A stretch of 64,000 bases of DNA, taken from positions 186,001 through 250,000 of the forward strand of contig NZ_LMCX01000002.1 of the NCBI RefSeq assembly GCF_001425665.1. Direction: 5' to 3'. The position numbers and the translations under genes are program-made. The DNA is from Yonghaparkia sp. Root332. GTDB taxonomy: Bacteria; Actinomycetota; Actinomycetes; Actinomycetales; Microbacteriaceae. Of this stretch, positions 51,452 to 59,168 are shown one piece after another (within the stretch, counting starts at the first letter, position 1; the number at the start of each line of letters is the position of its first letter). The notes beneath the pieces were generated by a model. That model searched no databases. It was not told the DNA's origin and saw nothing but the letters and a program-made list of their open reading frames with translations.

Positions 51452-52915
51452 GTGTCGATCGCCGCTTTCGCCCGACGGATCGAGCTGCAGACGCGGCCCA
51501 TCCACCCCGAGACGGAGGCCGCGCTCCAGAAGCGCTGGGCCGAGCTCCCCGAGCACGCGAGGACGCCCGAGCAGCTGCTCGGCAAGTGCGCCGTCGGCTG
51601 CGAGGGAACGCACGGCGTGTTCCCGAAGTGCAACCTCACCTGCTCGCCCTGCTACCACTCGGCCGACGCCAACAAGGTGCGCATCGACGGCGACCACACG
51701 GTGACCGAGGTCACCAAGCAGATGGCGCTGCTGCGGCAGATCCGCGGCCCGCGCGCTCACGCGCAGCTCATCGGCGGCGAGGTCAGCCTCCTGCCGCCGA
51801 AGGCCCACCGCGACACGCTCAAGGCCATGCGCGCCGTCGGCCGCGAGCCCATGTCGATGACGCACGGCGACTTCGACTACGACTACCTGCTGGATGTCGT
51901 GCTCGACGACGACGGCAAGCCCGCGTTCGAGAAGGTGTCGTTCGCCGCGCACTTCGACTCGCTCATGCGCGGCCGCCGCGGCGCCGTTCGCCCCCGTAGC
52001 GAGGCCGAGCTGAACCCCTTCCGCGAGAAGTTCGCTGAGATGTTCATCGACCTCAAGAAGCAGACGGGCGTGAAGTCGTACCTCGCGCACAACATGACCG
52101 TCACCCCGACCAACCTCGACGAGGTCGAGCAGGTCACGCGCGACGTGCTCGGCATGCGCTACGACATGATGTCGTTCCAGCCCGCGGCCTTCATCGGCGA
52201 CGACCGCCGCTGGAAGGAGAACTTCGAGGAGGTCACGATCGATGCCGTGTGGGATCGCATCGAGGCCGGCGCCGGGCAGAAGCTGCCCCACAAGGCCGTC
52301 CAGTTCGGCGACCCGCGCTGCAACCGCCACACCGTCGGCGTCATGGTCGACGGCCGCTTCGCCTCCGTGCTCGACGCCGACGAGCCGAAGGACATCGCCG
52401 CACGCGACCGCTTCCTGAAGCACTACGGCGGCATGATCTTCGGCGATATCCCGCGCTGGGCGCTCACCGTGAAGGTCATCCGCGCCATCCTCAGCCACCC
52501 GCAGGACCTCCCGCCGCTCATCGGCCTCATGAGCCGCATCGTCAAACGCGGCGGCGGCCTGCGAGCGGTCATCCGCGCCGCCCGGAAGGGCAAGGTCAGC
52601 TTCAAGACCTTCGTCGTGCACAACTTCATGGACGCCGAGCAGGTCAAGCCCGCCTGGGACATGATGAAGAAGGGCATCGTCTCCGACGACCCGAAGCTCA
52701 AGGAGACCCAGGAGCGCCTCGGCGCCTGCATGTACGCGATGAGCCACCCCGAGACGGGCGAGCTCGTGCCGGCGTGCGCGCAGCACTCAGTGCTCGACCC
52801 GATCGAGAACATCGGCCTGCGCACCCTGCTGCCGCTCGAGCCGAAGGGCGAGCGCCGCACGGGCATCTCGAACGGCAAGGTCGACGAGCTCGTCACCGAC
52901 GGCTCGCGCTGGTAG
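51452..52915 (+). CDS. Radical SAM protein of unknown function
   Basis: A 487-residue iron-sulfur enzyme with the cluster motif CNLTCSPC (Cys60, Cys64, Cys67; spacing 3 and 2). Two more cysteines lie just before it at 46 and 50 (KCAVGCEG). LIGGEVSLLPP corresponds to the SAM-binding GGE-like motif, and three or four further cysteines lie near the C-terminus (ACMYAM, PACAQHS). The long C-terminal half is not recognised. It starts at a GTG with GAGGAG upstream. It has no operon partner, so the reaction cannot be guessed. Confidence 0.85.
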   Translation: MSIAAFARRIELQTRPIHPETEAALQKRWAELPEHARTPEQLLGKCAVGCEGTHGVFPKCNLTCSPCYHSADANKVRIDGDHTVTEVTKQMALLRQIRGPRAHAQLIGGEVSLLPPKAHRDTLKAMRAVGREPMSMTHGDFDYDYLLDVVLDDDGKPAFEKVSFAAHFDSLMRGRRGAVRPRSEAELNPFREKFAEMFIDLKKQTGVKSYLAHNMTVTPTNLDEVEQVTRDVLGMRYDMMSFQPAAFIGDDRRWKENFEEVTIDAVWDRIEAGAGQKLPHKAVQFGDPRCNRHTVGVMVDGRFASVLDADEPKDIAARDRFLKHYGGMIFGDIPRWALTVKVIRAILSHPQDLPPLIGLMSRIVKRGGGLRAVIRAARKGKVSFKTFVVHNFMDAEQVKPAWDMMKKGIVSDDPKLKETQERLGACMYAMSHPETGELVPACAQHSVLDPIENIGLRTLLPLEPKGERRTGISNGKVDELVTDGSRW

Positions 52916-53092
52916 GGGGCCCGCCCGGCGCCGTCTCCGACGCTCGCGCTCGCTAGGGCGTCGACAGCCCGCGCCCACCGCCTCTCGGGGCGCCTGGCGC
53001 ACGACGGGTGAGCACGTTCGTCGCACGTGAGCTCAGAATTCCGGGCTCAAGCGCGAATAACTGGCTCGACCGCGCGGGTCGGGGCGCGGCCG

Positions 53093-54217
53093 TCAGCCCG
53101 CGACGACCGTGCAGGCCGAGCGGGGGATGAGCGCCGTCGCGCGCTCGCCGATCGCGAGCGGGCGGCTCGCCGGCACCTCGGCGACGAGCTCGGCGGCCGG
53201 TGACGCGTCGGCGAGGGCATCCGTCGCCTGATCGGTGGCCGCCTCGACGACGGAGCCGGCGCCCGAGATCGCGAGGGCGAGCTCGGCCCGCGGCCCGCGC
53301 GCCCGGCGATCGGCGACGACGACGTCGACCGCGACGAACCCCTCGGGGGCGGACGCCCCTGCCGCGGCTACCTGGATCGCCTCCTGCCGGACGACGAGCA
53401 CGCCCGACCCCTCGGCCCACGTCTCGCCCTCGGGAGCGGCCACTCGGCCGATCGCCGACACGTGCGCCCCGTCGCGGACGACGCCCGCGAGCTCGATGCG
53501 CCCGCCCATGAGGCGGGAGACGTCGAGCGACACCGGCCGCGTGTAGAGCCGCTCGACGGCGTCGTGCTGCAGCAGGCGCCCGCGCTTGAGCAGGGCGACC
53601 CGGTCGGCGACGATCGCCGCCTCGTCACGATCGTGCGTCACCATGACGACGGTCGGGGCGACCTGCGCGCGGATCGCGGCGAGGAGCGCGTGCATGTCGG
53701 AGCGCAGCTCCGGGTCGAGGGCGCTGAACGGCTCGTCGAGCAGCAGCACCCGAGGCCGGGCGGCGAGCGCCCGGGCGAGCGCGACGCGCTGCTCCTGCCC
53801 GCCCGAGAGTGCGGTGACGGGGCGCGACCCGAAGCCCGCGAGCTGCACGAGCTCGAGGAACTGGGTCGCATCCGCCCGCGCCTCACGCCTCGGCTGACCG
53901 GCGACGGTCGCGGCGAAGGCGACGTTGTCGAGCACGCTCAGGTGCGGGAAGAGCAGGGGGCGCTGGAAGACCATCGCCATGCCGCGGCGCTCGGGGGCGA
54001 GGCCGGCGACATCCGCGCCGTCGACGAGGATGCGCCCCGAGCTCGGCACGTCGAGCCCGGCGATCGAGCGCAGCACGGTCGACTTGCCCGAGCCCGACGG
54101 CCCGAGGATCGCGAGGCACTCGCCGGGAGCGACGGAGAACGACACCGCGTCGACGGCGGCGTGATCGGCCCCGTCGAAGGTCTTCGTGAGTGCGTCGAGG
54201 GCGAGGGAGGCGCTCAT
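53093..54217 (-). CDS. ABC transporter ATPase (YnjD-like)
   Basis: A 374-residue ATPase of the spermidine/thiamine/iron-type importer family. It has Walker A GPSGSGKST, Q-loop VFQRPLLFPHL, signature LSGGQEQRVALA, Walker B VLLLDEPFSAL and H-loop MVTHD. The last 120 residues form a TOBE-like regulatory domain. The ATG at 54217 overlaps the upstream permease stop by four bases. It is the last gene of a four-gene importer operon (57294-53093) that resembles YnjBCD plus a second permease gene. Confidence 0.9.
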   Translation of the reverse strand: MSASLALDALTKTFDGADHAAVDAVSFSVAPGECLAILGPSGSGKSTVLRSIAGLDVPSSGRILVDGADVAGLAPERRGMAMVFQRPLLFPHLSVLDNVAFAATVAGQPRREARADATQFLELVQLAGFGSRPVTALSGGQEQRVALARALAARPRVLLLDEPFSALDPELRSDMHALLAAIRAQVAPTVVMVTHDRDEAAIVADRVALLKRGRLLQHDAVERLYTRPVSLDVSRLMGGRIELAGVVRDGAHVSAIGRVAAPEGETWAEGSGVLVVRQEAIQVAAAGASAPEGFVAVDVVVADRRARGPRAELALAISGAGSVVEAATDQATDALADASPAAELVAEVPASRPLAIGERATALIPRSACTVVAG

Positions 54218-55119
54218 GGCGAGCCTTTCGGTGATCGGCTGGGCGTCGGACCGGTCAGGCGCCCGCCCGCGTAGCGGCGGCCGAAGCGCCCGAGGGCGAG
54301 CAGGAGCAGCAGCGGCGGGACGATCGCGCTCACCGACAGCACCGCGACGACCGCGTCGTTGCCGACGCCCGCCGCGAAGGAGCCCACGAGCAGCGGCAGG
54401 GTGACGAGAGAGCCGCCGCCGACGAGGACGGTCACGACGTAGTCGCTCCAGCCGACGAGGAAGGCGAGGAAGGCCGCGCGCGCGAGCCCCGGCGCCACGA
54501 GCGGCAGGTGCACGCGCGCGAGCACGTGGGCGCGCGAGGCGCCGAGCGTGCGGGCCTCCTCCTCGAACGCGATGTCGTGGGCGGCGTAGGCGACGCGCAT
54601 CGTGTAGACGGTGTACGGCAGGGCGGCCGCGACGAGCAGCAGCAGCACCGCGAGCGTCGCGGGCACGCGCGCCCGCAGGAGCACGATCGTGAGGCCCATC
54701 ACGGCGACGAAGGCGGGAAGGGCGAGCGGCGCGAGCAGGATCGCGCTCACGAGCCGCGGGGCCGGCACACGGCCGAAGGTCAGGGCGCGGGCGGCGAGGG
54801 CGCCGAGCGGCGTGGCGATCGCCGCGACCGCGAGCCCGAGCAGGATCGACCGGCCGAACGCGGGCACGGCGCCCTGCGCGAGCGCCTGCGAGAGCCCGTC
54901 GAGGCCCCACTCGGTCGGCAGCGTCGCCGGGAACGACCACCGGTTCGCGACCGACCAGATGAGGAGGGGAACGACCGGGAGGGCGAACCACAGCGCCAGC
55001 AGCGCCGCGACGGCGATGCGCACGATTCGCCCGACCGGGCGGGGCCGCATGAGCCCGCGCGAGCGCGTCGTGCGGGGGTCGGGCGTGACCCGCTGCCCGT
55101 ACGGGATCATCATCGCCAT
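54214..55119 (-). CDS. ABC transporter permease
   Basis: A 301-residue membrane protein with six predicted spans and an EAA loop (EEEARTLGASRAHVLARVHLP). It belongs to the BPD-type inner-membrane family. E. coli YnjC combines two such units in one chain; here they are two genes. It begins seven bases after the other permease stop and overlaps the ATPase gene. The substrate is unknown. Confidence 0.9.
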   Translation of the reverse strand: MAMMIPYGQRVTPDPRTTRSRGLMRPRPVGRIVRIAVAALLALWFALPVVPLLIWSVANRWSFPATLPTEWGLDGLSQALAQGAVPAFGRSILLGLAVAAIATPLGALAARALTFGRVPAPRLVSAILLAPLALPAFVAVMGLTIVLLRARVPATLAVLLLLVAAALPYTVYTMRVAYAAHDIAFEEEARTLGASRAHVLARVHLPLVAPGLARAAFLAFLVGWSDYVVTVLVGGGSLVTLPLLVGSFAAGVGNDAVVAVLSVSAIVPPLLLLLALGRFGRRYAGGRLTGPTPSRSPKGSP

Positions 55120-55126
55120 CGCGGGC

Positions 55127-56026
55127 TCACTTCCACAGCGGCGTGCGCCGCAGCAGGGCCATGCCGATCGCGACCGCGAGCAGCGAGACGAGCGTCGTCG
55201 CGACCGCGACCGCGGCAGCCTCGGGGCGCGAGGTCAGCGTGATCGACGTGAACAGCCGGAACGCCAGCACCGGCAGCGGCTCGGGGTAGGGCCGGCCGAG
55301 CAGCCACGCGACCTCGTACGAGCCGAGCGTGTAGACGAAGATGATGATCGCGCTCACGATGACGGCGGGCGTCGCGAGCGGGATGACGACGTGCCGCAGA
55401 CGCCGGGCGCGGGATGCGCCGAGCAGCGCCGCGGTCTCGTCGTAGCGGGCGACGCGCGTCGCGAGCACCCCCGCGACGACGAGCGCGACGAAGGCCGACT
55501 CCTTCCACGTGTACTCGAGCACGACGGCGACCCACCACGGTCCGCCGACGAGGTCGGGCCAGGCCGTCGGCGCGATGCCCAGCACGCGCGGGATGAGCCC
55601 CGAGTCGGCGATGAGCAGCCCCACCGACGCCGCCCCCACGAGGTGCGGGATGGGGATCGTGAGCGCGCTCAGCGCCGCGACCACACGGCCCGTCACGCGC
55701 CCCTGCGTGATGATGATCGCGGCCGCGAGCCCGATGACGCACGAGAGCGCCGTCGAGGCCGTCGCGATGCCGAGCGAGAGCGCGAGACCCGTGAGCAGCT
55801 CGTCGCCGTTCGCGACGTAGGCGTCGAGGGTGAACGCGGCCTCGCCGACCAGCGGGACCAGGCCGACCGACTGCGCCGCGGACATCCCGATGCCGCCGAC
55901 GACGACGAGCCCCGCGATCAGCAGGGCGGGCGCGACGGAGGCGAGCGCGACCCAGCGGTCGCGAGCGACGGATGCCCGGGGCCGGGCGCGCGCGATCGCG
56001 GCGCCCGGCCCCGGGGTCGGCAGCAT
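55127..56026 (-). CDS. ABC transporter permease
   Basis: A 299-residue permease with six predicted membrane spans and the EAA loop DETAALLGASRARRLRHVVIP. With the neighbouring permease it should form the importer channel. The ATG at 56026 follows GAAGA, 14 bases after the binding-protein stop; a start at 56092 would overlap that gene and add an Arg-rich tail unlikely to be real. Confidence 0.88.
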   Translation of the reverse strand: MLPTPGPGAAIARARPRASVARDRWVALASVAPALLIAGLVVVGGIGMSAAQSVGLVPLVGEAAFTLDAYVANGDELLTGLALSLGIATASTALSCVIGLAAAIIITQGRVTGRVVAALSALTIPIPHLVGAASVGLLIADSGLIPRVLGIAPTAWPDLVGGPWWVAVVLEYTWKESAFVALVVAGVLATRVARYDETAALLGASRARRLRHVVIPLATPAVIVSAIIIFVYTLGSYEVAWLLGRPYPEPLPVLAFRLFTSITLTSRPEAAAVAVATTLVSLLAVAIGMALLRRTPLWK

Positions 56027-56040
56027 TCTTCGCGGCTCGC

Positions 56041-57294
56041 CTACTGCGCGAGCACGAGTCGGCGCCACTCCTCGTCGATCGGCGTCACCCACGCCGAAGC
56101 GAGCTCAGGGTTGGCGTTCTCGCTCAGCACGTCGTAGGCCGGCACGACCGGCGACTCGGGCAGCGCGTCGAACAGCGCCCGGTCGTCGGCCTCGAGGCGG
56201 TCGAGGTCGAGCACCGTGAACTGCCCCCAGACGTCGGGCTCGGCCTTCGCCGCCTGCTGCTCGGGCGAGAGGGCGAGGTTCGCGACGACCATCGCGCCGG
56301 CCTTGCTTCCGGAGGTCGAGGCGAGGCCGAGGAAGCTCGCGTTGCCGACCGTGCCCTCGTCGAGCGTGAGCACCTTCGTGCCGGCGGGGTACGTGCCGTC
56401 GGCGACGAGCTGCGTGAGCGTCGCGGGCCCGTAGGTCATCGTGAAGTCGACCTCGCCGTTCGCGAAGAGCTCGTTCAGCTCGTTCGAGTTCTGCGGGTAG
56501 GTGCTGCCCTCGCGCCACAGGAACGGCTCGAGCGCCTGGAGCTCGTCGAAGAGAGCCGGGGTGAGCTCGGCGAAGTCGTCCTCGCTGTAGGCGAGCGGCA
56601 CGTTCTCGTAGCCGCCGTTCACGCTGTAGAGCACCTCGCGGACGAAGACGGAGCCCGTGAAGTCCGGCGGCGCCGGGTAGGTGAAGCGGCCGGGGTTGGC
56701 CTTCGCCCACTCGAGCAGCTCATCGAGCGAGCTCGGCACGTCGGTGACGGTGTCGCTGTTGTAGACGAAGGTGAACTGCGCCTTGTGCCAGGGCACCTCG
56801 CAGCCGTCGACGGGCGTGCCGAAGTCGTCGAGCAGCAGCGGGTCCTCGGGGTCGGTGAGCTCCATGTTGGGCAGCATGTCCGTCCAGCCGCACTCCCACG
56901 CGCCGGCCTCCTTGCCGGTGCCGAAGTTGTTGCCGTTGACCCAGACGAGGTCGACCTCGCCGTCGGTCTCGCCGGCCTGCACCTCGCTGAGGATGCGGTT
57001 GAGCGCGTCGGGCGTGTCGGCGATCGGCACCTGCTCGAGCGTCACGCCGGCCTCGGCGGCCGCAGGGACCAGCACGTCGTTGACGTAGGCGTTGCCCTGC
57101 TCGTCGCCGCCGTACATCCACAGCTTCACGGTCTGGCCGTCGGCGGCCTCGAGCACCTCCTCCCACGAGCCGTACTGCTGGTCGTCGGAGGCGCCGCCGG
57201 TGCCAGTCTCGGCCGAGCAGGCGGCGAGGGAGGCGACGAGGCCGAGCGCGAGGGCGCCGGCGACGGCTCCTCGACGCAGGGGGATGCTGTGCAA
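56041..57294 (-). CDS. ABC transporter solute-binding lipoprotein (YnjB-like)
   Basis: A 417-residue extracellular binding protein with a signal sequence ending in the lipobox LAAC. Segments such as VKLWMYGGDEQGNAYVNDVL, EVDLVWVNGNNF and PWHKAQFTFVYNSD match the YnjB group of family 1-like binding proteins. The ligand of YnjBCD-type importers is not firmly known (thiamine-like or metal ligands have been proposed). It is first in its operon. Upstream lies a 33-base tandem repeat at 57405-57503. Confidence 0.87.
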   Translation of the reverse strand: MHSIPLRRGAVAGALALGLVASLAACSAETGTGGASDDQQYGSWEEVLEAADGQTVKLWMYGGDEQGNAYVNDVLVPAAAEAGVTLEQVPIADTPDALNRILSEVQAGETDGEVDLVWVNGNNFGTGKEAGAWECGWTDMLPNMELTDPEDPLLLDDFGTPVDGCEVPWHKAQFTFVYNSDTVTDVPSSLDELLEWAKANPGRFTYPAPPDFTGSVFVREVLYSVNGGYENVPLAYSEDDFAELTPALFDELQALEPFLWREGSTYPQNSNELNELFANGEVDFTMTYGPATLTQLVADGTYPAGTKVLTLDEGTVGNASFLGLASTSGSKAGAMVVANLALSPEQQAAKAEPDVWGQFTVLDLDRLEADDRALFDALPESPVVPAYDVLSENANPELASAWVTPIDEEWRRLVLAQ

Positions 57295-57404
57295 GGGAAC
57301 TCCAGGAGGGTCGGGACCCCGACCGCGGCGGCGGGGTCGTCATCGTGCGGAGCGCGCTGGTGGCTGTGGCGCGCAGTGCGGTCGTGCGGTGGCTGGTGCC
57401 GGTG

Positions 57405-57503
57405 GTGCTGATGGTGGCGCTGCGGGTGCTGTTGCTGGTGCTGGTGGTGGCGCTGCGGGTGCTGGTGCTGGTGCTGGTGGTGGCGCTGCGGGTGCTGCTG
57501 ATG
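57405..57503 (-). repeat. Three 33-bp tandem repeats upstream of the importer operon
   Basis: Three adjoining 33-base units (57405-57437, 57438-57470, 57471-57503) differ at only a few positions. Read on the minus strand, the strand of the downstream lipoprotein gene, one frame opens at a GTG (57548) and gives an 11-residue unit rich in histidine and glutamine (HPQRHHQHQHQ). That frame differs from the lipoprotein frame and ends inside it at 57126. On the plus strand the same DNA would give a hydrophobic Val/Leu repeat. The other 170 bases of this gap show nothing recognised. Confidence 0.75.
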
Positions 57504-57570
57504 CGATGCGGTAGCCCGGGGAGGCGGGCCTCCCCGGACGTCGTCCACGGCCGACTCTAGACTGACCGCG

Positions 57571-58329
57571 ATGACACCCGGCGCAGAGTCCCCTCCCGCG
57601 GGTCGAGCCCCGCTCGCCCCCCGGGGTGCCGTGGCGCGAGCCGCCGCTCTCGGAGTGTTCGTCGCCGTCGCCGTCGCGGTTGGGGTGCTCGTCCCTCTTC
57701 CCTCGGTGGACGAGGTCCGGGCGGCGGTCGCCGACCTCGGCCCGTGGGGCGGCGTCGCTCTCGCTCTCGCCTACGCTGCCGTCACTCTGACGCCCGCGCC
57801 GAAGAACGTGCTCTCGATCGCCGCGGGCCTCGCCTTCGGGTTCTGGACCGCCCTGCTGTGGGTCTACCTCGGCGCTCTGATCGGCGCGGCCGTCGCCTTC
57901 GTGCTGGGTCGTGCGCTCGGCCGTGACGCGGTCGAGCGCTTCACGGGCGCGCGCGTCGCCGCGATCGACGACCTCCTCGCGCGCCGCGGCCTCCTCGCCG
58001 TGATCGGCGTCCGGCTCGTCCCCGTCGTGCCGTTCACCGCGATCAACTACGTCGCGGGCCTCACGGCGGTGCGCCGTCGCGACTACGCGGTCGGCACCGT
58101 GCTCGGCATCATCCCGGGCACCGTCGCCTACGTCGCGCTCGGCGCATTCGGCCTCGAGCTCGGCTGGCCGGTCTGGGTCGCGCTCGGCGTGCTCGGGGCC
58201 CTCACGCTCGCCGGTGCCGTCGTCGCGTGGCGCGGTCGCCGCCGCAGGCCCGATGCGCGCGCGGCGCGCACCGACCACGCGCGTTCGGTGACGGATGCCC
58301 GTGCCGCCTCCCGCGAGGAGCGCCCCTGA
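57571..58329 (+). CDS. TVP38/TMEM64 (SNARE-associated, DedA-like) membrane protein
   Basis: A 252-residue membrane protein with about five to six spans. The VTT-domain landmarks are present: TLTPAPKNVLSIAAGLAFGF near the first re-entrant loop, GRALGRDAV, and RLVPVVPFTAINYVAGLT. Family members are probable lipid scramblases or flippases. The ATG has no strong ribosome site. Its stop overlaps the CDP-alcohol phosphatidyltransferase start, which supports a joint role in membrane lipids. Confidence 0.88.
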   Translation: MTPGAESPPAGRAPLAPRGAVARAAALGVFVAVAVAVGVLVPLPSVDEVRAAVADLGPWGGVALALAYAAVTLTPAPKNVLSIAAGLAFGFWTALLWVYLGALIGAAVAFVLGRALGRDAVERFTGARVAAIDDLLARRGLLAVIGVRLVPVVPFTAINYVAGLTAVRRRDYAVGTVLGIIPGTVAYVALGAFGLELGWPVWVALGVLGALTLAGAVVAWRGRRRRPDARAARTDHARSVTDARAASREERP

Positions 58330-58976
58330 TGCTCGACCGCCCCCTCCGCGCCCTGCTCGAGCGCCCCGTCGGCGCCCTCGCCGCGGCCCTCGATCGCCCC
58401 GGCGTCACGCCGGACGGCCTCACCCTCGTCGGCCTCGGGCTCGGACTCGGCTCGGCCGTCGCCGCGGCGACCCAGCTGTGGGCGCTCGCGCTCGTGCTCT
58501 GGCTCGTCTCGCGCGTCGTCGACGGTCTCGACGGGGCGCTCGCGCGCCGGCGTCGCGCCGACGATCGCTTCTCGGCCGACGATCGGGCGGGGGGCGACAG
58601 CCAGGCGGGCGGGTTCCTCGACATCACGTGCGACTTCGTCGTCTACGGCGCGACCGTGCTCGGCGTCGCCCTCGGCGCGACGGCGGCGTTCGACGCGCCC
58701 TGGCAACCCTTCGCCGCGGTGCTGCTCGCGTACTACGTCAACGGCGCGGCGTTCCTTGCGTTCAGCTCGATCGCGGAGCGCACCGGGCGGCAGCTCGACG
58801 ACGGACGCTCGCTCTCGTTCCTCGGCCGGCTCGCCGAGGGCACCGAGACGATCGTCGTCCACAGCCTGTGGCTCATCGTGCCGTTCTGGTCGTGGCAGCT
58901 CGCGACGGCGTGGGCGGTCTTCGTCGGCATCAGCGCCGTGCAACGAGTGGTCGCCGGCTACCGCGCCCTCCGCTGA
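58329..58976 (+). CDS. CDP-alcohol phosphatidyltransferase
   Basis: A 215-residue membrane enzyme that makes phospholipids from CDP-activated lipid and an alcohol. Its signature reads DGLDGALAR, then GGFLD and DITCD. In most members eight or nine residues separate AR from the next Gly; here about 20 do (rich in Asp, Arg and Gly), an unusual insertion next to the active site. Four to six membrane spans follow. The alcohol substrate is unknown. The gene is coupled by a one-base overlap to the TVP38 gene. Confidence 0.88.
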   Translation: MLDRPLRALLERPVGALAAALDRPGVTPDGLTLVGLGLGLGSAVAAATQLWALALVLWLVSRVVDGLDGALARRRRADDRFSADDRAGGDSQAGGFLDITCDFVVYGATVLGVALGATAAFDAPWQPFAAVLLAYYVNGAAFLAFSSIAERTGRQLDDGRSLSFLGRLAEGTETIVVHSLWLIVPFWSWQLATAWAVFVGISAVQRVVAGYRALR

Positions 58977-59045
58977 GCGCCGACGCGCGACGCGCACCGC
59001 GCGCGCCAGGCACCCGCACGTCCGTCCGGCCCGCGACAGCACCCC

Positions 59046-59115
59046 GACGATGCGCCGGTTCGATGAGCATGCGCGGGTTCGAAGTGGCGCATCGTCATCA
59101 GACCCGCGCATGCTC
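59046..59115. other. Interlocked inverted repeats (pseudoknot-like)
   Basis: Two perfect inverted repeats are interleaved. Arm A GACGATGCGCC (59046-59056) pairs with 59086-59096. Arm B GAGCATGCGCGGGT (59065-59078) pairs with 59102-59115. The order A-B-A'-B' allows either two alternative hairpins or one pseudoknot. It also contains a near-perfect direct repeat, ATGCGCSGGTTCGA, at 59050 and 59069. It lies in the 192-base gap between convergent genes, where a terminator would be expected. Confidence 0.8.
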
Positions 59116-59168
59116 GGCGGCGAGCGCCCGGCGGCCACGGCGAGCGGCCGGCGGCGCGGGTCGGGCCG

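Noticed and set aside
52916-53092. Terminator after the radical SAM gene
   Set aside because: Only a 6-bp CCGCGC/GCGCGG pairing (53070-53089) was found, too weak to call.
57405-57503. CRISPR array
   Set aside because: The three repeats adjoin directly with no unique spacers and no cas genes are nearby.
57126-57548. His-rich minus-strand frame as a real protein gene
   Set aside because: It runs into the lipoprotein gene in the wrong frame, has a GTG without a clear ribosome site, and only the repeat part is unusual; kept as a finding, not a CDS.
59050-59090. tRNA-like GGTTCGA motifs
   Set aside because: GGTTCGA resembles a T-loop but there is no matching acceptor, anticodon or D arm; the bases belong to the interlocked repeats.
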